From: Marasmius tenuissimus
Taxonomy: Eukaryota; Basidiomycota; Agaricomycetes; Agaricales; Marasmiaceae
Reading direction: 5' to 3'
NCBI GenBank assembly: GCA_029532415.1
Contig: JAQOTA010000067.1
Span: forward strand, 434,001-498,000
Length of the DNA stretch: 64,000 nt
Shown: positions 46,490 through 57,536 of the stretch, in pieces
Layout: each line of letters opens with the position of its first letter
How positions within the stretch are numbered: position 1 is the first letter of the stretch
Notes under the pieces: model-generated
Database searches by the model: none
Seen by the model: the letters and a program-made list of their open reading frames with translations, nothing else
What the model was told of the DNA's origin: nothing
Program-made: the position numbers and the translations under genes

Positions 46490-48651
46490 ATGACAATGAA
46501 TAATGTCTTGACCGACGCCAGAGATGTCCAAATTGGCCATAATGCAAATATACAAAGCGTGAACGGCAATTTGACGACGACGACGACAAACACATACTAT
46601 AATGATCGAGGGGATACAGTTGAATTGGTGTGTGGAGACCATATACCGATCACCAGTGTTCTGACTTGAGCATAGTATGGAAATACATTCAGAAGAATAC
46701 TCACGGGTGACATCATCGTGCGGAAGGATGTATCGTCGCAGGTTATAGAAGTCATTGTTCATCCCCCACAGCGAGAATCAGGATGTGGGGGTTTACAAAA
46801 ACAGTCTAAAGTGATGAGAGTTAGGAAAACCACGCAACATGTTGAGGTCATGGGACTTGCAGGAAATTTCACAAGCATAACAGTTGAGGCATTGGATGGG
46901 CCTCAAGAGAGTCTTGAAACCGTAAGCACAATTAATAAGAGTCTGACTTGGTATATCTTATAAGCTGTCGCAGATATCAGAGCGTGTATGTCAAGAGCTG
47001 GCATCTCGGCGGTATGTCCAGATACCTGCTCGCAGAGTGATGTTCTAACCTAGTTCTAGGTTGGCACTATTCCCCCAGCTGGTTGGAATAGGCCAGTCCA
47101 AGCAGCCGACGTGGATTGTGCATGGCGGTAAGATTTTCTGGTTGGTGGTGTCATCTACAGACACTGACAATCGCGCTGAAGAATTGGCAAACGGGGAAGA
47201 ATTCAGCAACAAGATATTGGTTGAAGGGAGTACAGTTGCGTGGAACTACCTTTGGTATACACAGGTATATCCAGCTTTTTGATATCCAACGTTGGCTGAG
47301 AGTGTCTTTAGAGCACCTCGTATGATGATTTGCGGGCGGATAAGACTCTGACAATACCCGTGAGTGGTTTATTTATAGAAGTCGGCCCTCTGATACATGA
47401 ATAACAGGTTTTGAGCAAGTGGAGTTTTTGGACATTCAACCTCAAAACCCACGCGTGGCAATATGACGTTCCATCCATCTCCCTCTCACCACCAAACACC
47501 TCTATCTCCCTCTCACCACCAAACGCCAACATCTCTCTCGCCCCGTTCCACTATCCACCAACCCCACTTCGCCAAGAAACACCTCCCCGACTCAACCACA
47601 CCGAGATCGTCGACTACTTTGAAAACCAACTCGGCGACTTTTTGCATGTGATTGCGTCATCGGGCAACACGAAGCACGTCGAAGATCTTTCAATTTTCGC
47701 ACGGCATGGTCTTCTGACCTTTGGGTCCGTTGTCGACCGAAACAATCCCGAAATTCTCGCTCACCTCACCTCTACCCCTTCTCCTCAATGGTGTTTTGAC
47801 AACCTCACCTCCGGTGTTGAAGCCACCTACTCCACTTCGGGTATGTCTATCCACCCAATCTGACTTAATATGCTGACTTGTGCAGTACCATGGCGTGTTG
47901 ATTTCTGTCCTGACCAGCCGGCAGTGAATGTGAACCTTCATTTCTCCTGGTGCTTTCCGAATCCACTGCAACAATGTACTACCTACCTCGCCCAGTCTAT
48001 TCCATTTGCGGGTGGTTGTCTTGATTCATTGAATGATCTTGGCGAGTGCCCCCCCATTCCTCACCAATTCCCCACTGATCTCTATTTCCCTCAGTATTCA
48101 TCACTGACGTTCGATTTTCTCTTGTCGGCACAATCCCCACTAACCCCACATCCACAACCCCCATTTATCTCTTTGTCCCCCCGACTCCTATAGAGCATAG
48201 CAACGGCATATACTCCATAGGCTATCCCCTCGTCAACCCACTTTTCTACTGGTCCCTTGACCCGAACGGAAAACATGCAATATCCGAGGAGGATTGGGAG
48301 GCAAACGGAATTCCCAGCCTTAAGGTTCTGTCTTGGATTGGCACATCGTGGGGCAGTCAGGATTACTGGGTAGGGGAAGAGCATTTACAAACACGGAACT
48401 ACGATTTGGATGGTAGACGATATGCATGGGAACGGGGGTATCCCGCGTTGATACCAGGTGAATTGCAGCTCTGGTTTTTGTTTCGTAACTCTCTCCGGCA
48501 CAAACTTACTCCTGGAGTTCTAGGCGATCCTTTCAAAATGGGGGTTTATAAGTGGGACGAATCGGAAACAGATGAGGACTGGAGTGATGCCAGCTCGGAA
48601 GATTGGTATCTCATAACATCGGAGACTCTGGCAACTCATGCCGCCCTATAG
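45875..48651 (+). repeat. Segmental duplication, unit 1 (partner 54470-57536)
   Basis: This stretch, flank plus gene, matches 54470-57536 in order. Exon lengths are identical for most exons (246, 38, 68, 104, 48 and 363 nt). Copy 2 differs by a transposon insertion, and unit 1 has about 85 nt extra in the 5' flank near 46240-46350. Confidence 0.7.
46490..48651 (+). CDS. Unknown multi-exon protein, duplicated gene copy 1 (open)
   Basis: Exons: 46490-46627, 46676-46921, 46974-47011, 47060-47127, 47161-47264, 47312-47359, 47408-47840, 47886-48041, 48095-48457 and 48524-48651 (573 residues; 584 if the 33-nt segment 47128-47160 is exonic). The N-terminus has a polar signature (NVLTDARDVQIGHNANIQS, then a T-run and YYNDRGDTVEL) like the leader of many agaricomycete proteins of unknown function. 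Next come GDIIVRKDV, a FTSITVEALDGPQE strand-turn and FPQLVGIGQSK. From memory this order recalls an expanded agaricomycete family with weak likeness to the kinase N-lobe, but no catalytic motifs are present. The second half (ENQLGDFLHVIASSG, ARHGLLTFGSVVDR, FYWSLDPNGKHAISEEDW, RYAWERGYP) is highly conserved with copy 2. The intron at 48042-48094 starts with GC. Confidence 0.65.
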
Positions 48652-49619
48652 ACTCAAGATAGTGATCAACCCCCCTCCGAAATTTCTCGAGCCACAGTCA
48701 CGCGAAACGGGAAGGCTCAAATGCTGAAATACACTCAGAAGATATTCAGGGTATTTAGGCGAATTGCCCGAAGATCTAAAGCAAGCCCTGCACCATTGGC
48801 TGATGTACCTTTGAAACAGAGAACCCGGAAGGACAGGAGAATGTAGTTTTTGATTTGTATCTAATACAACCTCAGTCATAGTATTCGATAACGTTGCTCC
48901 CGATCACAATTTTTCATGTTACGATCAAACCGAGTGCCATTGTCCGCGGTCCAGCTTGGGTGGAACCACCTTCAAACGTTACCATGAAGTCATCATTCGC
49001 GGAAACAATTGTCCACCCGAATGATTTTGTCCACAGCGAGATCCCCGGTAGTACTCAAGGATATCCCATTCGACCGAGGACAGTAAGTTAGTCTCGATTT
49101 CGCTTTGGGACCTCTTAGTCTAGACGTACACGCCTGCAAACATGGGCATATCCCCACTTCAGCTGAGTCTAATCCCCAGCTCTTAACTCTTCTACACTTC
49201 GAAAGTTTCGCCCGGAAATGAGCTGGCGAGTCTATAGAGTCAGGATATGTTCAAACCGGGAACCCACATGAGAGGAGATGCTTTGAATAAACTTTTCAAG
49301 ACCCCACTTCCCGGAATAAATATATCGTGCAAGTTCTACCCTGGGGGCGCCTTTGCTGTTCGGCTAGGTATGCTAGTCGGGCCTACAGAAACACCATGAC
49401 CGCCAGTTCTTACAGACACAAATGATTGGTTTAGAACTTACCTTTGGTCGGAGTTAGCCACCGAAACATCCTGACTGTTACCACTGGTAAAGTTCGTCGA
49501 ACGCGAGGATTACCACCCATTGAACGGGGGAAATTTAATCTCGCCTCAAAAGATCTGGACGATCGATCTCACTCTCCACAAGTTGGACTTTTGCAGTGAC
49601 CGTTTTATCTGACGTGGTT
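48652..49619. other. Intergenic region after duplicated copy 1
   Basis: A 65-residue plus-strand frame at 48894-49091 is the only candidate and has no motif. No gene is supported. Confidence 0.4.
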
Positions 49620-50065
49620 GTTAGACATACCCATACGAGCGAAAGCACGGGATATCCGTTGTTCTAACTCAGAACCTTGAGTTTCCGGCCAATATTGTCA
49701 CTGATCAACCATGTTGCACCTGATCTCGGCCTTACAAGGGCCCTTTTGACACCGAATCCTACCAGACAGCACATCATAGCACGAGAGACAATCAAGGGAT
49801 ATGAGAACTTACCACGAGCAATGAGTCACAGGACTCCCGACCATGCTTGCTCTCCAAATCGTGAACGTGAGCTGTTGAAATCTTGGGCGGTGACAAAGAG
49901 AAAGGGACGATGTAACCCAGGACCGACTTACACCTTTAGAGGATTCTCGTTGTTGTTGACAGTGGCACTTTTGTAGTATATCAACGCCGTTATCCACCGG
50001 GATGAGCCGTGCTGTGCGGGTTCTGGGATATAAAACCGGATTGCAGCGGCCGGTAAAAACTTCTG
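49620..50065 (-). repeat. Diverged repeat segment Y (paralogue of 42820-43330)
   Basis: See segment X. The best block (about 49965-50062) reads close to X, with shared TTATCCACxG, GGTTCTG.GA and GATTGCA.C.GCCGGTAAAAA. Its coding-like frame is interrupted by substitutions, so it is decayed. Confidence 0.35.
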
Positions 50066-51520
50066 TATAAAAGATTCTCGTCTGGGAGCACACGTCAGTT
50101 TTGTTAAGAGTGATAAATTCGTTAAGATAAATGCTCGTGTAAATAGGACAGAATAGAAACCCTTGATAATTTAGCCCAAGGGCGTCGAGGTTCTCGAGCG
50201 AGACGGTTTGAAAAGGCCGTATGGAAATGTACTAGATTCGCTGCAATGCTGCATCGATTGCCTTGGTGGAGTATGCTTACTGAGAAGGCAAAGAGTTCCC
50301 ACTAGTCAATAGTAGAGAACCCCGAGCACCAAAACGCAAAACAGGGTTTCTTCTAGCCACAGCAACTCAGCGGCAACGAGCCTTTAGGCTTTACCTTCCA
50401 ACTGGATGAACGAGCGATTCTTCACCGATTTATGTACTAGCTCCGATTTAGTATGCGTGGCTAGTGTAAGTGTTGCGAGTGTTGTACTCCTTTTTTGGCC
50501 GCTTGCAAATCTATCCCTGTCGTTATTGGGAAGACTCCTAAAGTTAATCAGTACTAAGTAGCCAGTTATAAGTCAGTTTCCTCAGATTTAGGAGAGATGT
50601 TTTGCACGTACCTTGAGCACCAAACTAACCTCTCCACTCCTTCTGACTAGCTGATCTATATCTTGTTTCCTTTCACGGAAAGTGAATGCAGGTGATCGTT
50701 CGTACACAATTCACGGCCAAGTTCTGGCATCCCCACAGGTATGTTGTTTCGAGAGGAGGTATGAATATTTCCGGGTAGGGTTGTGATGCGTCAACTTACT
50801 TGAATCGCTCGGCGAGGATACAAGGAAGGTAAATGCCCACCCATAATTCCGCACTCGTGAGACCCGGAAACGACCTCCACGATTATTTTTAACCCAGTCT
50901 GTAAACATTAACCAGGCGTCAAACAAGCCAACGACGGTTGTGGTGAACTTGGTATGCCATCAGCGAGATATTAAGACAGCTAGCGTCGAGAGGGACTGGT
51001 ATCCGCATGAAACATCCCGTAGCCGCGACAAAGGGGGGACCGAAACGGTAGAGATAGAATGATTGCTGTATTCGGAAGGTATTGGCGATCACTGTCGGAG
51101 TTTCTTATGATGCCATTCTCCAACAATCCAACTCTGTCTCCTACTCAGTTGAGTCGAACAAGGCAGTAAGTGTATGCAACGACTGAGAGCTATAGAAAGA
51201 AATATACTTACGTGCCCTGCCTTTGCGGATTGTTGTCTTGTGTGACCATGGACCACGAGCATAGGTGGAGAGAGAAAGAAACCCAAATTGGTCGCAGGAA
51301 GGGCTGACAACGACAGTAAGCCCTAAGTATACAAGTACCGTGAATGGGAGACGGTATAACCCACTGACCACAAAAGTGAATCCACAAGCAATGTGTATAC
51401 AGCATAACTAAAGCGTAGGACTGAAGAGCTTGAAAACGTACCATAGATAGGTTCTGCCCACAACCATCGTTGGTTTGTCGTCTTCCCCCGTCGTCACAAT
51501 TCTTTCGCAACGTACATCAA
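50066..51520. other. Unresolved minus-strand exon-like blocks
   Basis: Minus-strand frames at 50711-50926, 51089-51310 and 51208-51510 contain hydrophobic runs (ALVMLYTHCLWIHF, YRLPFTVLVYLGLTVVV) separated by GT/AG-like signals. They could be exons of a multi-spanning membrane protein. I could not assemble a full frame, so no gene model is given. Confidence 0.3.
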
Positions 51521-51579
51521 AGGCCATCAGTACCTTTGGCCGGCTTTCTTTTGAATAGCTGACAATGGCGAGAACGTAA

Positions 51580-52060
51580 TCAAAGAACTCTGTGATAATA
51601 TCGCACGATACCCTCTCCTTTCGAGGACCTCAGTACTACAGTACTACCCTAAGCGACTCAAATGAAGCTCTATCTTGATCAATCAAGAACGGAGTACTGC
51701 GTGTCGGGAAGGAGAGAAGCGCGTGCAAGCGCCTTTTTATCCCATCGTACACAGAAGGCGAAAGAGCAAGCCATTCGAGACAATCTACTGTGGCGAAAGT
51801 TTGTTAACAGTCGGAGACGTTCTAACTTCTAGGCCTAGATAAATCAGGATTTAAGTAGCCCACGAGACATGAACAAATATCGTATCTAGTGTTACCGGTG
51901 AGCCTTATACTTTCTCTAGTCGGATTGTGGGAGGCTCCGATCCCGCCACACCCTTGTTCTCCTTAAACCAAGCCCTCATACGAGATAGCAACCCCGACGC
52001 CGAGGAAACAAACAAACTGTCGGCAATCCGGTCTACGGCCATTTACCTTTCTTGTGAGAG
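51580..52060 (-). repeat. Diverged repeat segment Z1 (paralogue of 58440-58740)
   Basis: AATCAGGAT.TAAG..GCCC..GAGACATGAAC (51842-51875) recurs at 58602-58634, followed in both by ..TATCGTATCT / ..AGCGTATCT. Upstream and downstream blocks also match, for example GCGATAGCAACGCC-like text near 51985 and 58698. The minus strand shows a hydrophobic frame in both (FLGVGVAIS / FVGIGVAIA). Confidence 0.35.
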
Positions 52061-54469
52061 CCCTAGCCCCCAATATCCAAACCTCATCCCGGTGTGATTC
52101 TAGCATTTACATTAGTAGCTCGTCGAATTGACTCCCTTCTTCGTCAACCGCACAGGCATTTATTCAGCAGAGCAAGCCACCGGGAGCAAATTATGTCAGA
52201 TACCACTATTTCGAAGCGGACTAGCTCACAGGGAGTACAAAATGCGCCATATATGTTGTCGAAAAAGAGAAACAATGAAGACCCCATGAGAGCCATTGTT
52301 GTAATAAGTACTTCTATCCAGGTGGTACCGAGCAATGCTGGTTAGCGGGAATAACCACCACCGTGGTAGCTGCCATTTTGATACGACCGATTGTGGACTA
52401 TGAGTCGTGGAGCTTCGTGTATAATGGTGTTAAAGCGTCGAGCAGAGAGAAAACACCACGTTAGGTTGTAAAATCTCCTAGAGCGGCTCCAATTGGTATC
52501 AACGGTCATGTTCTCGCAGGGTCTCGTTCTAATACCAATGCCTCATGTGTTTTCTGCCCGTATGGGTGGCTTATACTAATCTCTTGAGAGAAACAGATAT
52601 GACAAGTATCTCTGCTCCCACTTCGAGATATTAGCAAAGCAAGGGTGAATCAAAGGGCAGCGGTAATCAAGAATGGCCTGTCCCTTCTTTGACAGGCGGG
52701 TTCATACTATTTGTCTCCGACAAATTGCTGACTGACATCTCCTTATTAACTTGCAAACAACATTCGCGAGAGAACCCGTTGTCGTATTGTTTTTAGCACT
52801 GATAGATGGATTGATACCCGTCTCATCTACTGCACAGGATGGCTAGTCACTGATGATGAATGGATAGGCATGAACATGCATCTATCAACCTCTGTCGCCC
52901 TGGTATGCAAACATATATTTCCTCAGCCGAGTTCTACTCAGGAGGTCGGGGCTGCCTTGATTATTGGAATTTTCCCAGCCTTGTGATTTAGCTGACACGA
53001 GAGATCATTGAGCGACGCGAGGATAATTCTGGCTTAATTATGGTTCTCAAATTTCTTTTGCTCTTACCAACCGTTCACTCTCCTTAATCAATAGTTAGAT
53101 AGAAAAAGGTCCCTTCTCGCCCCAACTGCTTCAGCAAAGTTAAAAACTGGGTAGCCAGTTGTCGAAGAAATCTAACACTGCAATAGAAACAACTGTGGGT
53201 AGTGGTCTCTCAAGCTAGAAACAATGATCAACTCGCGGCAATTATTTGAGAAGGCAGGTCCCTTCAACATGAACCAAGAACTTCCGCCAGAACCTCGAAT
53301 GAACGTGGATCAGGATATTGAACTTTCTCCGTCTTCGTTCGTGAGTCTTCAACATTGTTCTGGTGTTGGTTGTCATCAAATTTCAATACATTGTCCACTC
53401 GAGGTCAAGACTCTCTGAGGTACTCTTCGGTCGGCTGCTGGCTACGTAGCCTACCAGTAATCTAGTCCCACGAGACTAAGAGGGCCCGAGGCCCTTTGGC
53501 TTAGGAAACACGCCGGCCATGATTGATCGCCTCTGGCCTCGAGGTGCCACACTCATTGTTCTCTGATCGTGATTCAATTCCTCGTGTCTGCTAGTTGCTA
53601 ATTGTTACAAAGCTTTTTCTCCCTGCCTCACGGCGTTCACCGGTTTTTGATTCATGCTCGGCATTTAAGCAACGGGTATCAAGCTACTTTCTCTCAGGTA
53701 TCGGCAGACATCCTCAATTTTTGTACTTTTTCCAACCGGGGCTCCTGAATCGATCCGGTACGTGTGGGCCAAACATACAAACTCGAATGACGACCTTAAT
53801 TCTCATCACGATAGCCCGGGAATGCGTCAAGTACGATTGCCTTCATGGTCCGTGAGGATATCCTCGCATTTTTTCAAACTTATATTCAATACCATTGATA
53901 CGACACAGAACAGTTCAGCCCTTAAGGTTCTCCGATACATTGAAGTTATTAGGTTGCCCCATCGCCACAATCCCCAACCAATAACGAAGAAAGGATCGAC
54001 AAGCCATGCCACGAGATGAGTGAGACCTCTTGTGGACTTCTTTGACTGAAGTTGTATATAGAGCAATTGGCGGAATCGCATCTCGTACGGTCGAATACCC
54101 AGCCCACCTTCCCGTCGATACCTGTCAAAAGCTCTGCAAAAACCGGTAGGTTGCATTCCCTCGGGTTTTGCCCAGCTTTTTGCGGCTTCTTGATTAAACA
54201 GCAGATTGAGGACCGAATAGAACCGTTGGATTGTTATCACACTGAAGTGAGAAGGCCAGGAAAAGGATGGGTATCATCATGCACGTATTGACCCACACTG
54301 CTGAGCCAGATAGTGAGGCGAGTTCGTCTCTACCCTGTACTTGTCTCAATCACAACTCAGATTTCCATGGAGCGCTCAGAACGGGTGAGTCCCGTCGCAG
54401 TGACAGGTGAATTGATATAAGTCACTACAAGTTACTCGGAGTATCAGTTCATTTTCTGACTAATAACTA
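52061..54469. other. Gene-poor region between the duplicated units
   Basis: A plus-strand frame at 53224-53418 (including MNQELPPEPRMNVDQDIEL followed by a GTGAGT donor) may be a first exon, but no partner exon was found. Other frames are motif-free. Confidence 0.35.
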
Positions 54470-54972
54470 TCATGACTGGACACCCGCCGCGCCCCGTTAC
54501 CCCGACCTGCCTTTCTCACTGATTCCCACTAGACCCGATAACCGCTTGATTCAAATATTGAAGGGTGATTCAGGAACGATCGTCGTTGGACATAAAACCC
54601 CTTGCTGGGCGAGCAGGTAGCTCAGCAATTCATCATCGAGAAAATTTGGGCCCTACTCACTTCATTGCCGCCACTCTCGAGCCTTGTTCATATCTCTCCG
54701 AAAACTCACGACTTTCCGTCTCCCGGTTGCAAAGCTTCAGCTGTTACATTGGGTATTTTGTGGCTTTCATTTATGCTCGCTATTTGCTGGTTCTAATCTA
54801 TCCGAATATTTGGGTTGATATGGCAGTGCAACAACGTCCAATACAGAATTCAGAACACGAGGCTTGGTACCCAGCCTCACATATACAACTGGTGCACGAG
54901 TAAAAGACATTCTTCCCTTCCCCCCGCCATCACAATCAACAATCGTCTCAGTTTCCCTTTCATTCTTTGTGG

Positions 54973-57536
54973 ATGACAACAAATAATGTCTTCACTGACG
55001 CCAGAGACGTTCACATCGGCCATCATGCAAATATTCAAAGTGTGAGCGGCAATTTGACGACAACGACGACAACGAACACATATTACAATGATCGAGGGGA
55101 TACAGTCGAATTGGTGCGTGAAGGCCCTATACTGATTACTGGCATTCTGACTGGAGCATAGTATGGAAATACATTCAGAAGGATACTCATGGGCGACATC
55201 ATTGTGCGGAGGGATGTCTCCTTGAAGGTTCTAGAAGTGATTGTGGAAGCTAAACATCGAGAATCATATCATGGGGAATCACAACAGCGGTCCAAAGTAA
55301 TGAGAGTCAGGAAAACTACACAACATGTCGAGGTAATGGGACTCCCCGGAAATTTCACAAGCGTAATAATTGAGAGATTGGACGGGCCTCAAGAGGGTCT
55401 TGAGATTGTAAGCACCCCTCATAGATGTTTGGCTTAATATCTTATGAGCCGTTGCAGATTTCAGAGCGAGTATGTCGAGAGCTGGCATCTCGACGGTATG
55501 TTCAGACACCAGATGCATGCACATGGAGTGGTCTTTTGACCTAATTGCAGGTCGCCGCTATTCCCTCAGCTGGTTGGAATAGGCCAGTCCAAATCACCAA
55601 TGTGGATTGTACATGATGGTAAGAGGTTTTGGTCTCTAGTTCTTCTGCAGACACTAACCATCACATTGAAGAATTGGCAAACGGATTGGAATTCAGCAAT
55701 AAGGTGTGGACTGAAGGGAGTCGAGTTGTGTGGCACTACCTTGCTTATACACAGGTATGTCCAGCTTTTTGACATGCAACGTCGGCTGAGAGTGTCTTTA
55801 GACCGCCTCATTCTATGCTTTGCGCGCAGACAAGACTCTGACATTGCCTGTGGGTGGTATATTTATAGAACTTGCCTCCCTAACTGTAGAATAACAGGTG
55901 TCGGGCGGGTGGAATTTTTGGACGTTCAATATCAAAACCCACTCGTGGCAGTATGATATTCCTTCCATCTTCCTCTCCCCACCAAACATCGACCTCTTTC
56001 CTAAAGCACTCAGCTATTCACCAACCCCACTTTACCACGAAACACCTCCCCGACTCAACCCCACTGAGATCGTCGCCTACTTTGAAAACCAACTCGGCGA
56101 CTTTTTGCACGCGATTGCGTCATCGGGAGCAATAAGGCACGTCGAAGACCTTTCGGATTTCGCACGCCATGGACTTCTGACGTTCGGATCTCTCATCGAC
56201 CGAAACAAATCTGAAATCCTCGCCCACCTCCCCTCCCCTCCCTCGCCTCAATGGCATTTTAACAACTTCAGCACCGGTATTGAAGCCACCTACTCCACTT
56301 TCGGTGCGCCCACCTGCCCAGCCCATCTTTTGTGTGCTGACTTGCGTAGTACCATCTCGAATCAATTTCTGCTCTGACCTGTTGGTGTAGGACCCGGGCG
56401 ACTCCCCTATGGGTCCGACCCGATTTTGCATTTTTGAGGGTCCCAAAACCGCGATTTCTCCGTCCCAATTTTGCATTTTTGAGGCCATTTGAGGAAAATT
56501 TCCAGCCCAAATTGCATTTTTTGGGACCAAATCGATCAGCATGAACTGCCCTACTACCCATGCCGGGGTAGGCTGGCAGGCCGTCCTGACTCAAATTGCA
56601 TCTGATCCACTTCTGCAGCAATTTGTCAAGCCTTATCAGGGTTTTATCACCTTTTGCGGCGATTTCACGCGTACTAGTAAGGTCGAGCCTAGTGACAGAC
56701 GTGACTAAACGTGACAACCCCCGGCCCATATTGCATATCCTCCTTCCTAATTAGGCAAGTCAAATTGCATATTTGAGGCCGGTTTTGGGCTTCCAGAGGG
56801 CCGGACCCATAGGGGAGTAGCCCGGGTCCTGTTGGTGTTGAACGTGAATCTTCACTTCTCCTTACGTCTTTCAGACCCACTTCAACAACATACTGCCTAC
56901 CTCGCCCAATCTGTTCCATTTGCTTATAGGTATCACAATCCGGAGAATGACCTGGGTAAGTGCACCTCAGCTTTTCGCCATATTTGCACTGACAACTTCT
57001 TCTCCCCAGTGCTCATTACTGACATTCAATTTTCCCTTGTTGGCGTGATCCATAATAATCCCACATCCTCAACCCCCATCTATCTCTTTGTCCCCCCTAT
57101 TCCCATAGAGCGTAATTACGGGATGTGTTCCGTGCGCTATCCCCTTTCCAGTCTTCTGTTCTACTGGTCCTCCGACCCGCACGGAAATCATCCAATATCC
57201 GAGGAGGATTGGGAGACAAATGGGATACCCAGGCTGAAGGTTCAATTCTGGATTGGTTCATCATGGCACTCTGCGGCATACTACGCGGTAAATGCGCACT
57301 TACAAACAAAAAAGTATGACTGGGACGGTAGACAATATGCATGGGAACGTGGATATCCCCCATTGGTACCAGGTGAGTTGTGATTCTTGTTCATGTACCG
57401 AAGGCTCCGACTTGATGGCTCATTTCTGGCTCTTCAGGTGATCCTTTCAAAGCTGCAGCCCACAACTCAAACGAGTCGAGTACAGACAAAAACTCGAACC
57501 ACGTGTTCTCAACAGGTAAGCCGTAGCTAGTATCAG
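54973..57536 (+). pseudogene. Unknown multi-exon protein, duplicated gene copy 2, disrupted by a transposon
   Basis: Exons parallel copy 1: 54973-55113, 55162-55407, 55458-55495, 55551-55618, 55651-55754, 55802-55849, 55898-56303, 56350 to 56388, then (after the 442-bp insertion) 56839-56955, 57010-57372 and 57438-57536. Without the insertion and its duplicated 8 bp the frame is open and closely follows copy 1. The insertion falls in the exon that encodes the stretch before VNLHFS and brings stops, so no full product is expected unless the element is spliced out. A second difference is the segment 55619-55650 (32 nt, against 33 nt in copy 1): it is either a 1-nt frameshift or a very small intron. 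Its intron at 56956-57009 starts with GT, where copy 1 has GC. Confidence 0.65.
56389..56830. mobile_element. hAT-like non-autonomous element (442 bp) inserted in gene copy 2
   Basis: The first and last ~29 bp are inverted repeats (left AGGACCCGGGCGACTCCCCT, right end in reverse AGGACCCGGGCTACTCCCCT, continuing ATGGGTCCG in both). It is flanked by a perfect 8-bp duplication GTTGGTGT (56381-56388 and 56831-56838). The empty site is known from the undisturbed copy-1 gene. The interior has repeated TGCATTTTTGAGG-like motifs but no coding frame. Confidence 0.85.

Larger units (their letters stand above)
54470..57536 (+). repeat. Segmental duplication, unit 2 (partner 45875-48651)
   Basis: In-order match to unit 1, including 5' flank, all exons and most introns, interrupted by the hAT-like insertion 56389-56830. 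Confidence 0.7.
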
